From Cricetomys ansorgei (lineage: Eukaryota > Chordata > Mammalia > Rodentia > Nesomyidae): a stretch of DNA of 64,000 nt. The notes beneath the pieces are model-generated. The model saw only the letters and a list, made by a program, of their open reading frames with translations, made no database searches and was not told the DNA's origin. The translations under genes and the position numbers were made by a program. Below, piece by piece: positions 25,294 through 37,639 of the stretch (its first letter is position 1; every line of letters begins with the position of its first letter). The DNA lies in NCBI GenBank assembly GCA_026225945.1, contig JAMJFZ010001134.1:372001-436000 (forward strand), given 5' to 3'.

Positions 25294-26799
25294 AGAATCT
25301 CTGTGGAGCTGGTGGGTGATTTTTGAGTTTGTTGCTATTTTTCCTGCATCCTGGTGGTCAAAACACGTCTCACATGACATCTCTATGGCCAGTTATTCCT
25401 ATTCCATGATTGCAGGCCACAGGAGAGAAAGGAAGAAGAGAACTTAAGAGTTTCCTATAAGGATGCATGTCTGCAGATTGCTTCATGCTTTCTGGTGGTA
25501 CCAATACAGACTGTATGTTTTCCTTGTATCTCTTGGCCCATTGGTACACTACAATATTATCAGAGAGGTCTGAGTTTGATGCTTTTGTTGCCTTGGTCAT
25601 AGGTAGGTGGGTGTCCACAGAAGACACAGAATAACACATATCTGAGAGTGACTTGGGGATTGAGAGAAAGAAAAGATAACCTGTTATCCTGAGTGGATCC
25701 TTTTGGGGAGTTTGTTAGGCTGGGGAGAGGAGATAGGTTGGGATTGACTTGAAGATTGCTCATAGTGATTGCCTCTCAATGCCTTGTTGTGGAACCATGT
25801 CCATGCCCTGATAGGCAAGATAACAGGTGAGATGTAAAGTTTCTCCTTTTAACACAGCATTGTCCCCATAACAGCGTCCTGGACAACCTGTGTGTACAGG
25901 CAAAGTGTGACTACATCCACCTGATTGCCTATGGCAGGGTAGGGACGAGCCTGGATTCATTGTCAAGAAGATATGAAGTTTTTGGTAGCCTTTCTCACCA
26001 CCCATCAGATTCAGTGCTTAGACATGAACAACTGGATTCTCACAGATACACACAAATTCCTCTGGTTTTGTCCTTTGTCCATTACTGATACTTCTGCTAG
26101 GTGGAAAGGTGATTCTAAGCCTGAATCCTGACTGAGGCTTGTGGTTTTAATTTCTGAGACTTCTGCCTATCTTTCCATGCACGTAGAGTTTTGTGATACT
26201 ACTACCTCACTGACTTACCACCCCAGGGCTTCCTAGGTAGGGCTTTCTTGGCAGGGCGCTTTGACGTGGAAGCTTGGTCATGGCCAGGGTCACAAAGGGG
26301 CAACACACCCAAATCTGGAGGGGCAGTTTTAGTGAACATTCTGTTATGTTTACTCAAGGAGAATTTCCTAGGATCTCTGGTAATACCCAAGTTGGGGAGT
26401 CCTGGTTAGGCTACAAGAGGACAGTGTCCAGCCCTTGTTTCCTAAGTCCATGTTTTTGTGTTTGAGGCCATTCTCTTGTGTTGCAGATTGTCATGGATAT
26501 TCTGGAGCATTACCTTGGGGGTCTAGGCCACATCTTCTGTACCTCCCCACACCCTTAACTGACTGAAGTGACTCAGGACACTGCAGGTGTGGAATTCCTG
26601 TGTTCTGGGTTCTGTTACTCACAGGTTCTGAAACTACCACCCATCCTCATCCCCACCCACCCCTGTTTGAAAGCCCTTCATCTACCTCCATGCTTGCATA
26701 ACGAGGTAGCTTCCTCTGTGGTGGACTGAATCTAGAGCGCCATCTCTGGGCCAATCATGGTGTATGAGTTTAGCTGCCTCTTGGAGTCTAGATGTAGCT

Positions 26800-28105
26800 G
26801 GTTTGTGCTGTATTTTTGCACAGAAAAGGAGAGAGGGAGTGGTCCCATGGCATTAATTATTTGGCATTTTGTTCCCCAACTATTGTTAAGTGGAAGCGTT
26901 TTCCTGGTCCTACCAGTTGGTATCTGAGCATCTCTGTACAGTGCCAGCTCCCTAAGCAGCACCTCTGGTCCTGGTTGTACAGAACTGGCTTGGGTCTCCT
27001 GCAGCCTTTTTGGCCCAAGTGAAGGGTGTGAGAAAGCAGGATCCAGGGATCCTTGACTCTTGAGGCTGAGTACTTCCCCAGTGCAGACCAGGTGCCTTGA
27101 GGGTTTTCATATACCAAACAGGAAACACAGCCTCCCAGGTCTTGAGGTAGATTTTTTTGTAGGCATTAGGGATCTTTTTGGAAGGGACTATGCAACTGAG
27201 GCTGCATTTGGCTTTAAGCAAGAAAACTTATTGCACATGACAGGTAGGGCTCATAATGTCATCCACTGGCTCCTAAATTTTAGCTGAGAATCAACAGTAG
27301 CACCCAGACCTCACTTCTCAGACCCACACACTGACAGCATATCTTCTAAAATGTGATCAGAATGTCACAGCCACATACCCATTGTGGTTATGTAAGTATT
27401 ATCCATTTCACTGACTCCCTACCATCCTCATTCTCTCCTCTCTCCTCTCTTTCTTCCATATATTCTTTTTTTTCTTTTCTTTCTTTTGTGTTCTCTTCTG
27501 AACTTGACAGCAGATATAGTTCATGGACCACATCTATCAGGGGTCAATTCAGAATTGTCTGGGAAACAGGTTTTTTTTTTCTTAGAGGAGACTCTTCGGG
27601 GAGTCAATACTAAGCACAAGCTCATGTAGGCATAGTGTCTGGATTCTTCCTTGAATTGTTGTGAGTTCTTGTGGCTCAGTCAATTAGACCCAGGACATGA
27701 AAACAGTATTGGACGTGACAGGATCACTCCCTGGGAGTGACTGGTCTGGCACAACTGAGAACTCAATTCAGGTCCAGGTTAAGGGAACCCCTATGAGCAT
27801 CATAGAGGCTGCCTCAAGGATGTTTGATAGAGAGTGAGAGATGGAAATCAATCTTGGTCTGTCTCCTGGAGGCAGGGAAAATGGTATTTTTAGGGCTGTC
27901 ATCCCCATGGATCTGGGCCTCTGTGGGCTCTCAGCTCATGGAAGAAATGCTTCCTTTGGGATAGTGCAAATCATTTCCTAGTGAATAATGTTTGTCATCT
28001 AGTATCCAAGGAGTAATATCTGCCCTGAATGCTCTTTCATTGAATGTATACATGAGAAAGGGAGATAGAGAGGCTATGAAAGAGATGAGACAGAAGGTGA
28101 TAGGC

Positions 28106-28152
<47 letters not shown>

Positions 28153-29744
28153 GAAATAGATAGAAAGATAGATAGATAAGATAAAGATAGAGACAGAGAG
28201 ATAGAATGAGATACAATTTCCTGTGAAATTGTTGGTTTATTTGCCTGCTTGGTGATCAAATCCATTCTTTCACATAACAGCTTTATGGCCTCTCACTCCT
28301 GTTCCTTGGTCCTAGGCCAATGGAGAGATGGGTTAAAGAAAGCATGATAGTATTCTTTGAGGACATCTTACTTTGCTACGAAGTTGCTGTTTAGGACAGC
28401 AGTGTGGTTGTGCTACGGCCATCCTGGAGGGACCAGTTAAGACAGTGTATTTTTTTTAGTGTCTCGATGCCAGTAGATCAACTTGAATCACTTCTGAAAG
28501 CTTTGAGTTACCTGTGTGCCTATCCTTGACAACATGAAGAGATATGTCTTCAGAGGACACAGAATGATCCATATATGAGTGCACCTTGGGGATTTTAGAG
28601 AAAGAAAACGTAGCCAAGTATGCTGAGTGGTGCCCTCTTGCTTGGGTGTAGTGTCGATTGGTTGTTGGGCTGGGGAAAGGAGATAGTTTATGACACACCT
28701 TGACATAACTCATAATGGTTGCCTGACAATGCCAGGAGACAGTTATGATTGGGTCTAAGCCCACTACCAATAGGCCAAGGGGTAAGTGGGACCAAATATC
28801 TATTCTTTACACATATCCTTTACCCTAGACAGGGTCGTGAACTTCCTGCCTCTTCAAGTGAAGTGTTGGTGGATGCTCCTGGCTTCTGGTGGCTGCTGCT
28901 ATAGATGAACTTTGGGAGCATCCACAGAACTCAGATGGAAGTTATCCTGAAGGCACCAGTTTTGATTCATGTGCAAGAAGATGAAAGCATTGGGGTGGCC
29001 TTTCTCATAAAACATATGATTCAGGGATCAGACCACAGCAACTGGATTATCACAGGTACACAGTGATGCCATTTTGCTTTGCCATTTGTTCATCAAAGGT
29101 GCCTTCTTTTGCTCTATTGGAAGGTAGTTCAATGCCTAGGACCCCAATGAGGTTGAAGCCTATTCCTGAGGCTTCTGCCCTCCTTCCCTTGTTAATGCAG
29201 CTATTTGATAATACTACCTTGCAGCTGTATGGGCCCAGCTTTAGCTTAGGATGGCCTTGTTGTCAGGTAGCTTTTACCTAAAGCTTGGTTATGGCTATGG
29301 TCAGTCAGTGTCATCACACCCAAGTTTGGCCTGGAAGTTTTAGTGGTCACCTTGGTGTGTGGAGTAAATTAGAATGGAACAGGATTTCTGGGTAGGCCCA
29401 AGTCAGAATGTCCTTGTTTGGCCACAAAGGGGCAGATTACAGTCCCTGCCACATAAGTCTATTTTTTGTGTCTGAGTCCTCCCTACAGACTGTCATGTGT
29501 TTTCTGGAGCATCCCTATAGAACTAGGAAGCAGTTTCTGAGCCTCCTAGCACACTGAGTGGAGGAAAGTGTCTCAGTGAAGTGCCACTGAGGACCCCATG
29601 GTCTGTGCCCCACAAGGCCTGAGCCTAACAAACATCTATTACCCTGTTTCTGCCCTAACTTGACCTTAAACCCCCTCACCTACCTTCAAGCCACACCCAC
29701 ACAAACTTTCTTCTATCTCCAGAAGCTGATTGTGCCTAGAGAGC
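26800..29744 (+). repeat. About 3-kb local repeat unit B (type 2)
   Basis: Closest to unit F (61091-63847) and, more distantly, to unit A just upstream. Shared with A are GCACCTCTGG near the start, the segment around CCTCCCAGGTCTTGAGG, and the closing TGGAGCAT...CACCCA-rich end. Unlike A it carries a GATA array where A has GA repeats. Its right end abuts the antisense L1 at about 29745, exactly as F and G abut theirs. No gene recognised. Confidence 0.7.
28098..28205. repeat. (GATA)n microsatellite in unit B
   Basis: More than ten perfect units followed by degenerate GATA/GAAA/GAGA units. The matching place in unit F (62178-62305) has a decayed version. Confidence 0.95.
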
Positions 29745-32700
29745 CAGCCCAGATGACTAAAGATGTTGAACAGTTCTTTTAAGTATTTATCAGCCATTTG
29801 AGATTCCTCTTTTGTGAATTCTTTGTTTAGATGTGCACCTCAATTTAATTAGGTTATTTGTTTTGTTGACATGTAGCTTCTTGCATTTTTATTTATTTAG
29901 TACATTTGGTCTCAACTGTAAGTAGATTTGGTGAATATCTTTCCTCATTTTGTAGGCTGCAGTTTTTGCCTTTGACAATGTCTTTTTTCCGTTAAGAAGC
30001 TTGTCAGTTTCATGAGGTCCTCTTATTAATCTTTGATCTTAATTTCTGTCCTTGTGGTGTTCTGTTAAAAAAGTTACCTCCTGTGCCACTCGTCTCAAGG
30101 CTTTTTCCACATTCTTTTCCATCAGATTGATTATATCTGTTTTTATACTGATATCTCAGATCCATTTTGACTTGAGGTTTGAACTCAGTAATTGATATAT
30201 ATCTATTTGCATTCTTCTACGTCAGACATCCAATTAGACCAGCACCATTTGTTAAAGCTGCTTTCTTTTGTCATTGTAGGTTTTTGGCTTCTTTACCAAA
30301 GATCAGATGTCCCTAGGTGTCTGGATATATATCTGGAGTCTTTATTCAGTTACACTGTTAGTCATGTGTGTTTTTGTGACAATACCATTCAGTTTTTATT
30401 ACTATGTCACTGTAGTACATATTGGGACCATGGTTGTGATACCGCTAGAAGTTCCTTTATTTTTCAAGATTATTTTAGCTATCCTAAGTTTTTTTGCTTT
30501 TCCATATGAAGTTGTGTAATGATCTTTTCATGTCAAGAAAGAATTGTATTGTGATTTTGATAGGGATTTTATTGACACTCTTGATTACTTTTAGTGAAAT
30601 GTCTCTTTTACTATGTTAATAGAATCCACCCAAGAGAACGGGATATCTTTTAATCATTTGAGATTTTCAATCATCCTCTTCAAGGATATAAAACTTTTGT
30701 CATTCAAGTACTTCACTTTCTTGGTCGCCCGAGATACCTGATGTTATTTGTAGCTTTTGAGAAGATTATTGTTTTGTTATTTCTTTCTCTGTCCAGTTTT
30801 CATTTATATATAGGAGTGCTACAGAATTTTTTGAGATTATCTTGTATCTAGCTACTTCACTGAAGTTGTTTACTACCTATTGGAGTTCCCTAATGCAGAT
30901 TTTGAGGTCATTTATGTATAATATAACATCATCTGCAATTAAGGATATTTTTACTTTTTTCTTTAAAATTCATATTCCCTTGATGTCCATCTGTTTTCTT
31001 ATTGATCTAGCTAGAACTTTAAGTACTATATTGAATATGTAAACATGGATGGAACATTCTGGTCTTCCTCCTAATTTTAGTGGAATTGCTTTGAATTTAT
31101 TGCTATTTCCATTTTTTAAATGAAATTTCTCTTCATTTAATTTGGTGCTTGCAGTAGGCTTGGTGTTTATTGCCTTTATTAAGTTTCGGCATGGCCTTTG
31201 TATCCCCAGTCTCTCCAATGAGTTTACTATGAAGCGTTGCTTGATTTTGTCAAAAGCTTTCTCACAATCTAATGAGATGATTATGTACGTTTTTTCTATC
31301 AATTTGTTTATGTAGTGTCACTGGATCATAAATCACAGTCGTAAAGCACTGTCTGATTTTCATAAGGTGAACCATCTCTTCATCTCTGGGATCAAGCCTC
31401 CTCAATAATGGTGGATAATCTTTTTAATGTTTTCTTGGATGTGGTTTGTGAATATTTTTTGAGTACATTTGCATCTATGTTCATGAGAGCCATTGCCATA
31501 TTATTCACTTTCTTTGCTGACTCATTGTGAGGTTTGTTATTACCATAACTGTGGCGTCATAGATTGAGTTAGTCAGAATTCATTCTGCATCTATTTTGAA
31601 GAATAACTTGAGGAATTTTGATGTTAACTCTTTAAATTTCCTATAATTGGGAGCTTAAATCATCTGGCTCTGGCCTTTTATTGATTATAAGTCCATTATT
31701 GGACTCTTGTATTCCCTTGAGAATTATAGGTGTGTTTAAGTTGTTTATCTGCTCTTGATTCAATTTTTGTAAGTGGTACCTAAAGAGAAAATTTTCATTT
31801 CTTTTGGATTTTACAATTCTGTGGAGTACAGTTTTTTAAGGTGTGAACTACTGATTCTTTGGATTTCTACAGTGTGTATAGTCATAACCTCCTCTTTTCT
31901 GATTTTATTGATTTGTACATTTTTTCTCTGTCTTTTAAGTAGTTTAGCTAGGTGTTTGTCTACCTTGTTGATTTTGTCAAAGAGCCAGGTCTTTGTTTCA
32001 TTGATTCTTTGAATTGTTCCCTTCATTTCTATTTTGTTGATTCCAGCCCTCATTTTGATTAATTCTTGACATCTAGTTTTTTGGGTATACTTTCTTCTTT
32101 TTGTTTTAGTTCTTTCAGATATGCTCTTAATAAGCTAGTATATGAAGTCTCCACTCTTTTCTGGTAAACAATTGATAATATGAATTTTCTCTTTATCATA
32201 GCTTTTATCATGTTGTAATTTTGGATATGTTTTAGAGTCATTTTCATTGAATTCTGGAAATTTTTTAAATTTCTTCCTTTATTTCTTTCTTGACCCACTT
32301 GTCATTACGTAGAGAGTTTTTGTAGTGAATTTGTAGGCCTTCTGCTGTTGCTGTCATTGAAGTTGTGCATTAATCAATGGTGATCTGATAGAATGCGGGG
32401 GGTTATTTCAATTTTCCTGTATGTATTGAAGATTGCTTTGTGGCCAATAATGTGGTCAATTTTTAGAATTTCTGTGACATGTTGAGAAAAAAGATGTATT
32501 CTTTTTTCTGGGTGAAACATTCTGTAAGTATCTGTTAGGTCCATTTAGTTTATAACATTTGTTAGTGTCAGTATTTCTCAGTTATTTTTTGTATGGATGG
32601 CTTGTCAGTCATTTAGAATTGGGGTATTGAAGTCTCCCACTATCAGAGTGTGAGGGTCTCGCACTATCAGTGTGTGAGGGTCAATCTGTTTATTTTAATT

Positions 32701-33080
32701 TTGCATTGTTTCTTTTACAATTGTTGGAGCAATTTTACAAATTTTAGGGGCATAGGTGTGAAGAACTGCAATGTCATCTTTGTGGAGTTTTGGTTTAATG
32801 GATCTGAAGTGTCCTTTTCCATGTATTCTAATTAATTGTGGATATTAGAAATGGCTACACCAGCTTGGTTCTTCGATACATTTGCTGGGTAAATCTTTTC
32901 CCAATGGTTTACTCTGAGATAATATTTATCTTTGTGTTTGAGGCATGTTTCCTGTATGCAGCTGAAGGCTGGATACTGTTTTCAAATCCATTTTATTAGT
33001 CTATCTCTTTTTGTTGGGAATTATGAATCTTGACACCATTAATCTTGAAGGATGTCAATGACCAATGATACTTAGCTCCT
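29745..33080 (-). pseudogene. L1 ORF2 remnant (endonuclease and reverse transcriptase)
   Basis: ORF2p supplies the nicking endonuclease and reverse transcriptase for target-primed integration. On the minus strand the N-terminal SLTSFKINGVK segment (near 33040) is followed by the endonuclease signatures VGDFNTP (about 32618-32640) and SDHH (about 32377-32388). Next is the IQRINETKTWLFDKINKVD segment (about 31960-32010), then AFDKI (about 31250) and the polymerase core, where the usual FADD reads IADD with both aspartates kept (30928-30936). A stop falls just before it. The frame ends at the HLKKC-like segment near 29770. Multiple stops and frameshifts rule out activity. Confidence 0.9.
32641..32682. 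repeat. Short tandem duplication inside the L1 endonuclease remnant
   Basis: A segment of about 24 bases around TATCAGAGTGTGAGGGTC occurs twice back to back, the second copy with one change. It sits immediately 5' (L1 sense) of the VGDFNTP codons and is not part of a normal L1. Confidence 0.8.
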
Positions 33081-33102
33081 GTTATTTTGTAGTTATTGTT
33101 GA

Positions 33103-33122
33103 TGTGTGTGTGTGTGTGTGTG
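33103..33122. repeat. (TG)n microsatellite at the L1 inter-ORF region
   Basis: About ten TG units lying just upstream, in L1 sense, of the ORF2 start. Confidence 0.9.
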
Positions 33123-33139
33123 TCCCTTCTTTTGAATTT

Positions 33140-33650
33140 GATGAGTTTATTTCCTGTGATTTCCTGATTGTAGTTAATCTCCTTGTTTGGAGTTTTCATT
33201 CTACTCCCTTCTGTGGGTGGGGTTTGTTGAAAAGTTTTGTTAGAATTTGATTTTATCATGAAATACTTTGATTTCTCAGTCTATACTTCACAGTTTTGCT
33301 TGAATAAAAGTCTGGGCTGGCATATGTGTTCCCTTAGAATATGTAGTTTTTCTATTTACGGTTAGACATTATGGTATCCATAAAGAAGTTAGGTGTAATT
33401 CTAATAGATTTACATTTGTATGCCATTTGTTGTTTTCTCTTGTAGCTTTTAGTTTCTTTGTTTGTTCTGTATGTTCAGTGGTTTCACTTTAATGTGACAA
33501 GAGGACTTGCCTTTCTGGTCCAGTCTAATTAGTATTCTTTAAGCTTCTTGTACTTTATTAGGCATCTCTTTCTGTATATTTGGGAAGTTTTCTTCAATGA
33601 TTTTGTTGATTATTTTATATCTATAAACTTTCTGAGTTATCTAAGTCCTG
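33140..33650 (-). pseudogene. L1 ORF1 remnant (RNA-binding and C-terminal part)
   Basis: Minus-strand translation recovers the NKII-E-NFPNI signature of the L1 ORF1 RRM region at about 33570-33610. Later comes the segment around CQP near 33315, as in the C-terminal domain of ORF1p, the trimeric RNA-binding chaperone of LINE-1. The frame is broken and the coiled-coil N-terminus is missing. It lies just upstream of the ORF2 remnant in normal L1 order. Confidence 0.8.
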
Positions 33651-33659
33651 TTATGAACT

Positions 33660-34040
33660 AGCCAAACAGTCTACCACCTGTGCTAAGTCTGTACAAAATT
33701 GAGTTTGTTTCATGAAACTTCTCTTGGAAATTATTTTTAAATATCCTGTCATCAACCTTAGCAGCAAGAGCCTTTATTGCTGAAAGAATACACTGGCTCT
33801 TTTCTGGGGAACAATTCCCTTTGGATGTTACCCACATTGGTGAGTGTCTACAGCTGCAATGACTCGGCTCTTACCGAGCCAATCTATCTAAATCTGAGGG
33901 CAACATCTTTTGGATGTACAGGCCTTCATGATGTTACACAGATATCAGATAACAGCCGTGATCAAACAGCTGCAAGAAAAGCAACGTCCTTGGCTCCACA
34001 ACTCTTAATTCCCATGGTTAAATGAAGAAAATAGAAGTCT
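33660..34040 (-). mobile_element. Possible LTR or retrocopy end
   Basis: On the minus strand a GC-richer CpG-bearing segment (about 34020-33790) is followed by AATAAAGG (near 33773) and then a TTGCTGCTAAGG segment. That is the order expected of U3-R-U5 in an LTR, or of a gene 3' end. No internal retroviral sequence or poly(A) tail was seen. The plus-strand open frame 33777-34025 is treated as chance. Confidence 0.25.
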
Positions 34041-34359
34041 AATTTACCTTTCTATGACATCTTCCCACTAATGACTTCACAATGAAATCAATGGCAAAAA
34101 TGCTGGTGGTTAAAAAAATATGATTTCACAGTAATTGAACACATTTGTTGTTATGACCATATGCCACTGAGACTTTGAAGGTGGCTACATGTGGTTTAAG
34201 CCTATTAAAAGCTAGACAGATAAAAATAGAAAGGACCGTGTTTATATATCCAACATAGAGACACCACATGGGATAGATCGCTGAAGGACCTTATATGTTC
34301 AAATACACTGGAATGAGAATTTTTTTAATATAAAAATATGCAACTTGATTTCATTGTTT

Positions 34360-34585
34360 GGATTTATTCATTTATTTATTTACTTTTGTAACATGGTATC
34401 ATATATTTAATACTGGACATCACTTTATTATGTATATGCGGCCACTATTGAATTCTTGATCCTCTTACCAGTCCCTTTCCAGTGCTAGGATTAAATGTAT
34501 GTTCCATGATACATAGTCAGATCAGTGCTGGGGATCAACCCCAGAGCTTTTTCAAAACTAGGCCTGCACTGAGCTACTTGTTCAG
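34360..34585 (-). mobile_element. B4 SINE (B1 part plus ID-like part)
   Basis: The right half carries GTGCTGGGGATCAACCCCAG followed by CACTGAGCTACTTGTTCAGCCC. This is the reverse complement of the tRNA-derived ID-like head, where the B box and GGTTCGATCCCC region lie. The left half is a decayed B1-like body. Confidence 0.75.
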
Positions 34586-34639
34586 CCCACAGTTGTGAAT
34601 CATTTTTTTTATGAATTTACATTTTGTTTATGTGTGTTT

Positions 34640-34820
34640 TTCTGAGTGAGCATGTGCCATAAATATATGATGGAAGAGACCAGAAGTGAGCTCCACATTC
34701 CCTGCATCTAGAGTTACAAACACTTGAGAACCAAGTATTGTTGGTGTTGGGAACTAAATTTGGGTATTCTGGAAAAGCAGAAATTATTTTTAACCATTGA
34801 GCCACCATTCCTGGCCAATC
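34640..34820 (-). mobile_element. B3 SINE
   Basis: Reverse-complement B2/B3-type order: CATGTGCC and AGAGACCAGAAGTGAG near the left, GGTGTTGGGAACTAAATTTGGG in the middle, and TTAACCATTGAGCCACCATTC...GGCC at the right, which is the complement of the tRNA-derived head. The minus open frame 34617-34808 lies inside this SINE. Confidence 0.8.
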
Positions 34821-36261
34821 TTCTGACTCTCGATGCCCATAGTATACTGGATATTGAACGTGTAGGCTGGATTTAATCTACAGTCAGATGAATATCAGAA
34901 CAAATAACATTTTCTGTAGCTGATTTTATTTATTTTTTGTTGATATCTAGTTTACTCTAAGATGGAAATGAATTTTACATCTAGCCAATTTTCCAAGGTC
35001 AGATACTTAGTGTATAGCAGGGGGAGAAGTGAAGACTTTAAAACTAACTAGATCCTTCCAAAGACCAGGCATGCCCTTGCTGTGAGACACAGGTCTATTA
35101 TATAACTCATTTTGCAGTAGAAAATTCAAAATAATAGATGAAGCAATGTTGTGAGATACAGTGAAAAATACTTTCCTTAATTGATTACTGTAGGACACAC
35201 TTAGTAATTACAGTTATACTTCATTAATGACTAATGAGTAAGGCAGAGTTGGTCATATTGCTATTATGCACCTTTTCATTTTTTATAATACAATATCTCT
35301 GTGAGAAATTACTATTGTTGACAATATTATTGAGTGGGGAGGTTGTTTGCTATCCTTTCAGAGCAGTCATAGAGATATCAGACATAAACACTTGATATGA
35401 AAAATATAGACACTAAAGATACTGGTATAATCTCTGTTTGCTAAAAGGCATTCCATAGATTGTATTTTCAATTCAGTTCCATATGCTCTTCATTCTGAAA
35501 AGCTAGAATATTGGTATTAGATAAAAAATATACTCAGGTAATTTAGATGTATCATCAACTGAGAGCCGTGATTAGTCTTCCAGGGAACCTCAACCACCTG
35601 TGTACATCTATGAACAAGCAACCATGTACACCTATACTCGCTTCCCCACATACGTACACACACACACACACATACACACACTCACACACACACACAGGTT
35701 TGTATTGAGATTAATAGAGTTTATAGGAAAAAATCTGGCTATTTTCTCTTTGTATCTCAAACATACTTATCTTCAAGCTGTGGACTGAAAATACTTTTTT
35801 GAAGATGGACTTTCTCTGTTTTTTGATGCATTCTGTCACTAAGAATTTCTGTACTTCCTTTCTTCATTTTGGGAAGACTTCTCCTGCACTCATTTCAGTA
35901 AGTTCAGTTGCTTCCCAGCTCTAAATAGGGTTTGGGAAGAAGGGCTGTTAGACATAGAAATGGGATTTCTGGCGTATACCAACTGTCTCACCCTTTAAAC
36001 TGAGCCTATTTTAAAATGAAAGTATTATGCATTATTACATTTAACACCTAAAATGTTTGCACAAGTTTTTGCAAAACAGTGATTTCACCATTACATACAA
36101 TGCCATTAACACATCTTAAAAAATGAGGAATTATCCTTTACCATCATCTACTAACCAAGTTATGTTCAAATTCTGTGATAATCTTAAAAATGCCTTAGAA
36201 AAATGATTGGTTTGTTTTAAGAGAATCAAAAAAGCTGTATACATTAAACTTTTATTGGATA
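34821..36261. other. AT-rich intergenic DNA
   Basis: No gene seen. It contains the CA microsatellite at 35655-35696. Confidence 0.5.
35655..35696. repeat. (CA)n microsatellite
   Basis: Nearly perfect CA repeat with single T interruptions. Confidence 0.95.
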
Positions 36262-36382
36262 TAGAATCTTAGTACATAGCCCTGGCTTGTCTGGAATTCC
36301 GTATGTAGATCAGGTTGCCCTGAAACTAACATAGATCCATTCCACTGTGCCTAATGACTGCAGTGACATGAGCCACCACAGC
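36262..36382 (-). mobile_element. B1 SINE, diverged
   Basis: Reverse-complement B1 landmarks in order: TAGCCCTGGCTTGTCTGGAA, GTAGATCAGGTTGCCCTGAA, then TGACATGAGCCACCACA, which is the complement of the Pol III promoter-bearing head. Confidence 0.85.
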
Positions 36383-37639
36383 TCTAAACATTGTTGTCAT
36401 TAGGTCTCTTAAATGTTAATCGCTCCGTTGCATTCACACCTTCCACTCCCCTGAAAGACATGAAGCCCAGGTCTCAACTCAGTTTGTTTCAGAAAATAAA
36501 TTTGAATTCCTGATTCTTCTGCATTCACCTCCAGATTACTGCAGTTCAAGGAAGTTCCATCTTGCCTAGGTCCCTTTAATCTCTCTTCATATCAGTTTTC
36601 TCACTTCCTTTCTTGCCGTGAAAAAAAATCACGGAAGTTCCCCTGTGGCATACTTTACTTTCTGAATTAGTCTGTATGCTTCAGCACAATGGTGATTAAC
36701 TTGGTTCCTATCCACTATGTTTCTTATAAAGTATTAGTTGGACACTGACTTGCTTGTTTCAATGGTTTGCGGAAGCACAATTTCTTAGGTAACTCTTCTC
36801 TGAATTATTCACATCAGTAGGCATACAGAATCTTTATTTCTTCCTTCGTTGGCCAGATGGGTCCCCATGTGGAGAGTCCAATCCATTATTCTTAAAGATG
36901 TTGGTTCATCCTTTACAAACAATTACCACAAAGGTCAAGATATCCAGGAGGACAGCTGCAATCAGTTTAAGATTGGCTTCCAGGCATTGCTTTCCCTGTT
37001 AATGCAAGCCTTCTACTCAAGGTGATTTCTAATGAGGGATGGAAGATGTAGACTAAGGCCTACTTGTAATCCATCGTAGGGGCTATAGTAGAGAGCCCCT
37101 GAAGTGAATAGGGGTCATGTGTACTCTGTTATTTACCTGGAGAGAAATCCAGGGAATGTACAACAGAACATCAACTTCTTCTCCTTCGATTTTTTTGTCT
37201 ATGGTAGATTGTCCCATTCATTCACTACTATTGACAGGTGCCCAGGTTGGTGCTTCTATAACAGAGAAGAGGAATCTGTTCAAGTGTGCTCTGTTGGCTT
37301 CTCATGTGTCTGAGCAGAGAAGATCTTTGATTGCTAAACATGTGGACAGCAGCTGATCTGGAAATTTAGTTCTGTAGCCTGCTCCTGGTGAAACCTGTGA
37401 GCAGTTTGACATGCAAATTCTTTAGTTGTCAGCAACACAGAGGCTCCTTGAATTTTCATTGGCAAAGAGATAGAACAGGATATCTCTAAGGAAGCAACAC
37501 TTTGGACTTTTTCTCTGGGCATCACAAAAGATCTCAATACTGAGAAGATAGCCTCTGCAGATTCAGTTGTAAAGGAGGTGGAGTTAGCAGGCCTGTTGGA
37601 TTATGAAAGCATTCTCCAAATGAAAATGTCAATTTCCTA
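36383..37639. other. Intergenic DNA, no gene recognised
   Basis: Moderate GC. The segment at about 36930-37105 resembles 45800-45990 in places and may belong to the dispersed family described at 38220. Two overlapping frames at 37104-37356 show no domain. Confidence 0.4.

Larger units (their letters stand above)
23340..26790 (+). repeat. About 3.4-kb local repeat unit A (type 1)
   Basis: Direct-orientation homologue of unit E (57791-61090), by eye about 90 percent identical over long stretches, for example 23698-23770 against 58150-58230. It is also related to B, C and F, more distantly. Internal order: a segment with TTGATGCACTACTGTC, a pyrimidine-rich segment near 23960, a TG tract, a GA-rich tract, and a C-rich end near 26540-26690. 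The longest open frame (24543-25007, 154 codons) starts in the TG tract and is broken in E, so no gene is called. No repeat family recognised. Confidence 0.7.
29745..33650 (-). mobile_element. Truncated old rodent L1 (LINE-1), antisense
   Basis: Reads 5' to 3' on the minus strand: the ORF1 C-terminal half (from about 33650), the inter-ORF region, then most of ORF2 (endonuclease, reverse transcriptase and part of the C-terminal region), stopping near 29745. The 5' UTR, the start of ORF1, the last roughly 190 codons of ORF2 and the 3' UTR are absent. ORF2 length up to the break (about 3.3 kb) matches the expected distance, so there is no large internal deletion. Many stops and frameshifts make it inactive. 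The 3' break is shared with other copies at 42706 and 63848. Confidence 0.92.

Noticed and set aside
30192..30519. Two overlapping hydrophobic plus-strand frames of 105 and 70 codons
   Set aside because: They lie antisense to the L1 ORF2 remnant and are mirror products of it.
33065..33250. Short plus-strand frame near the L1 ORF1/ORF2 gap
   Set aside because: Antisense to L1 and crossing a TG microsatellite.
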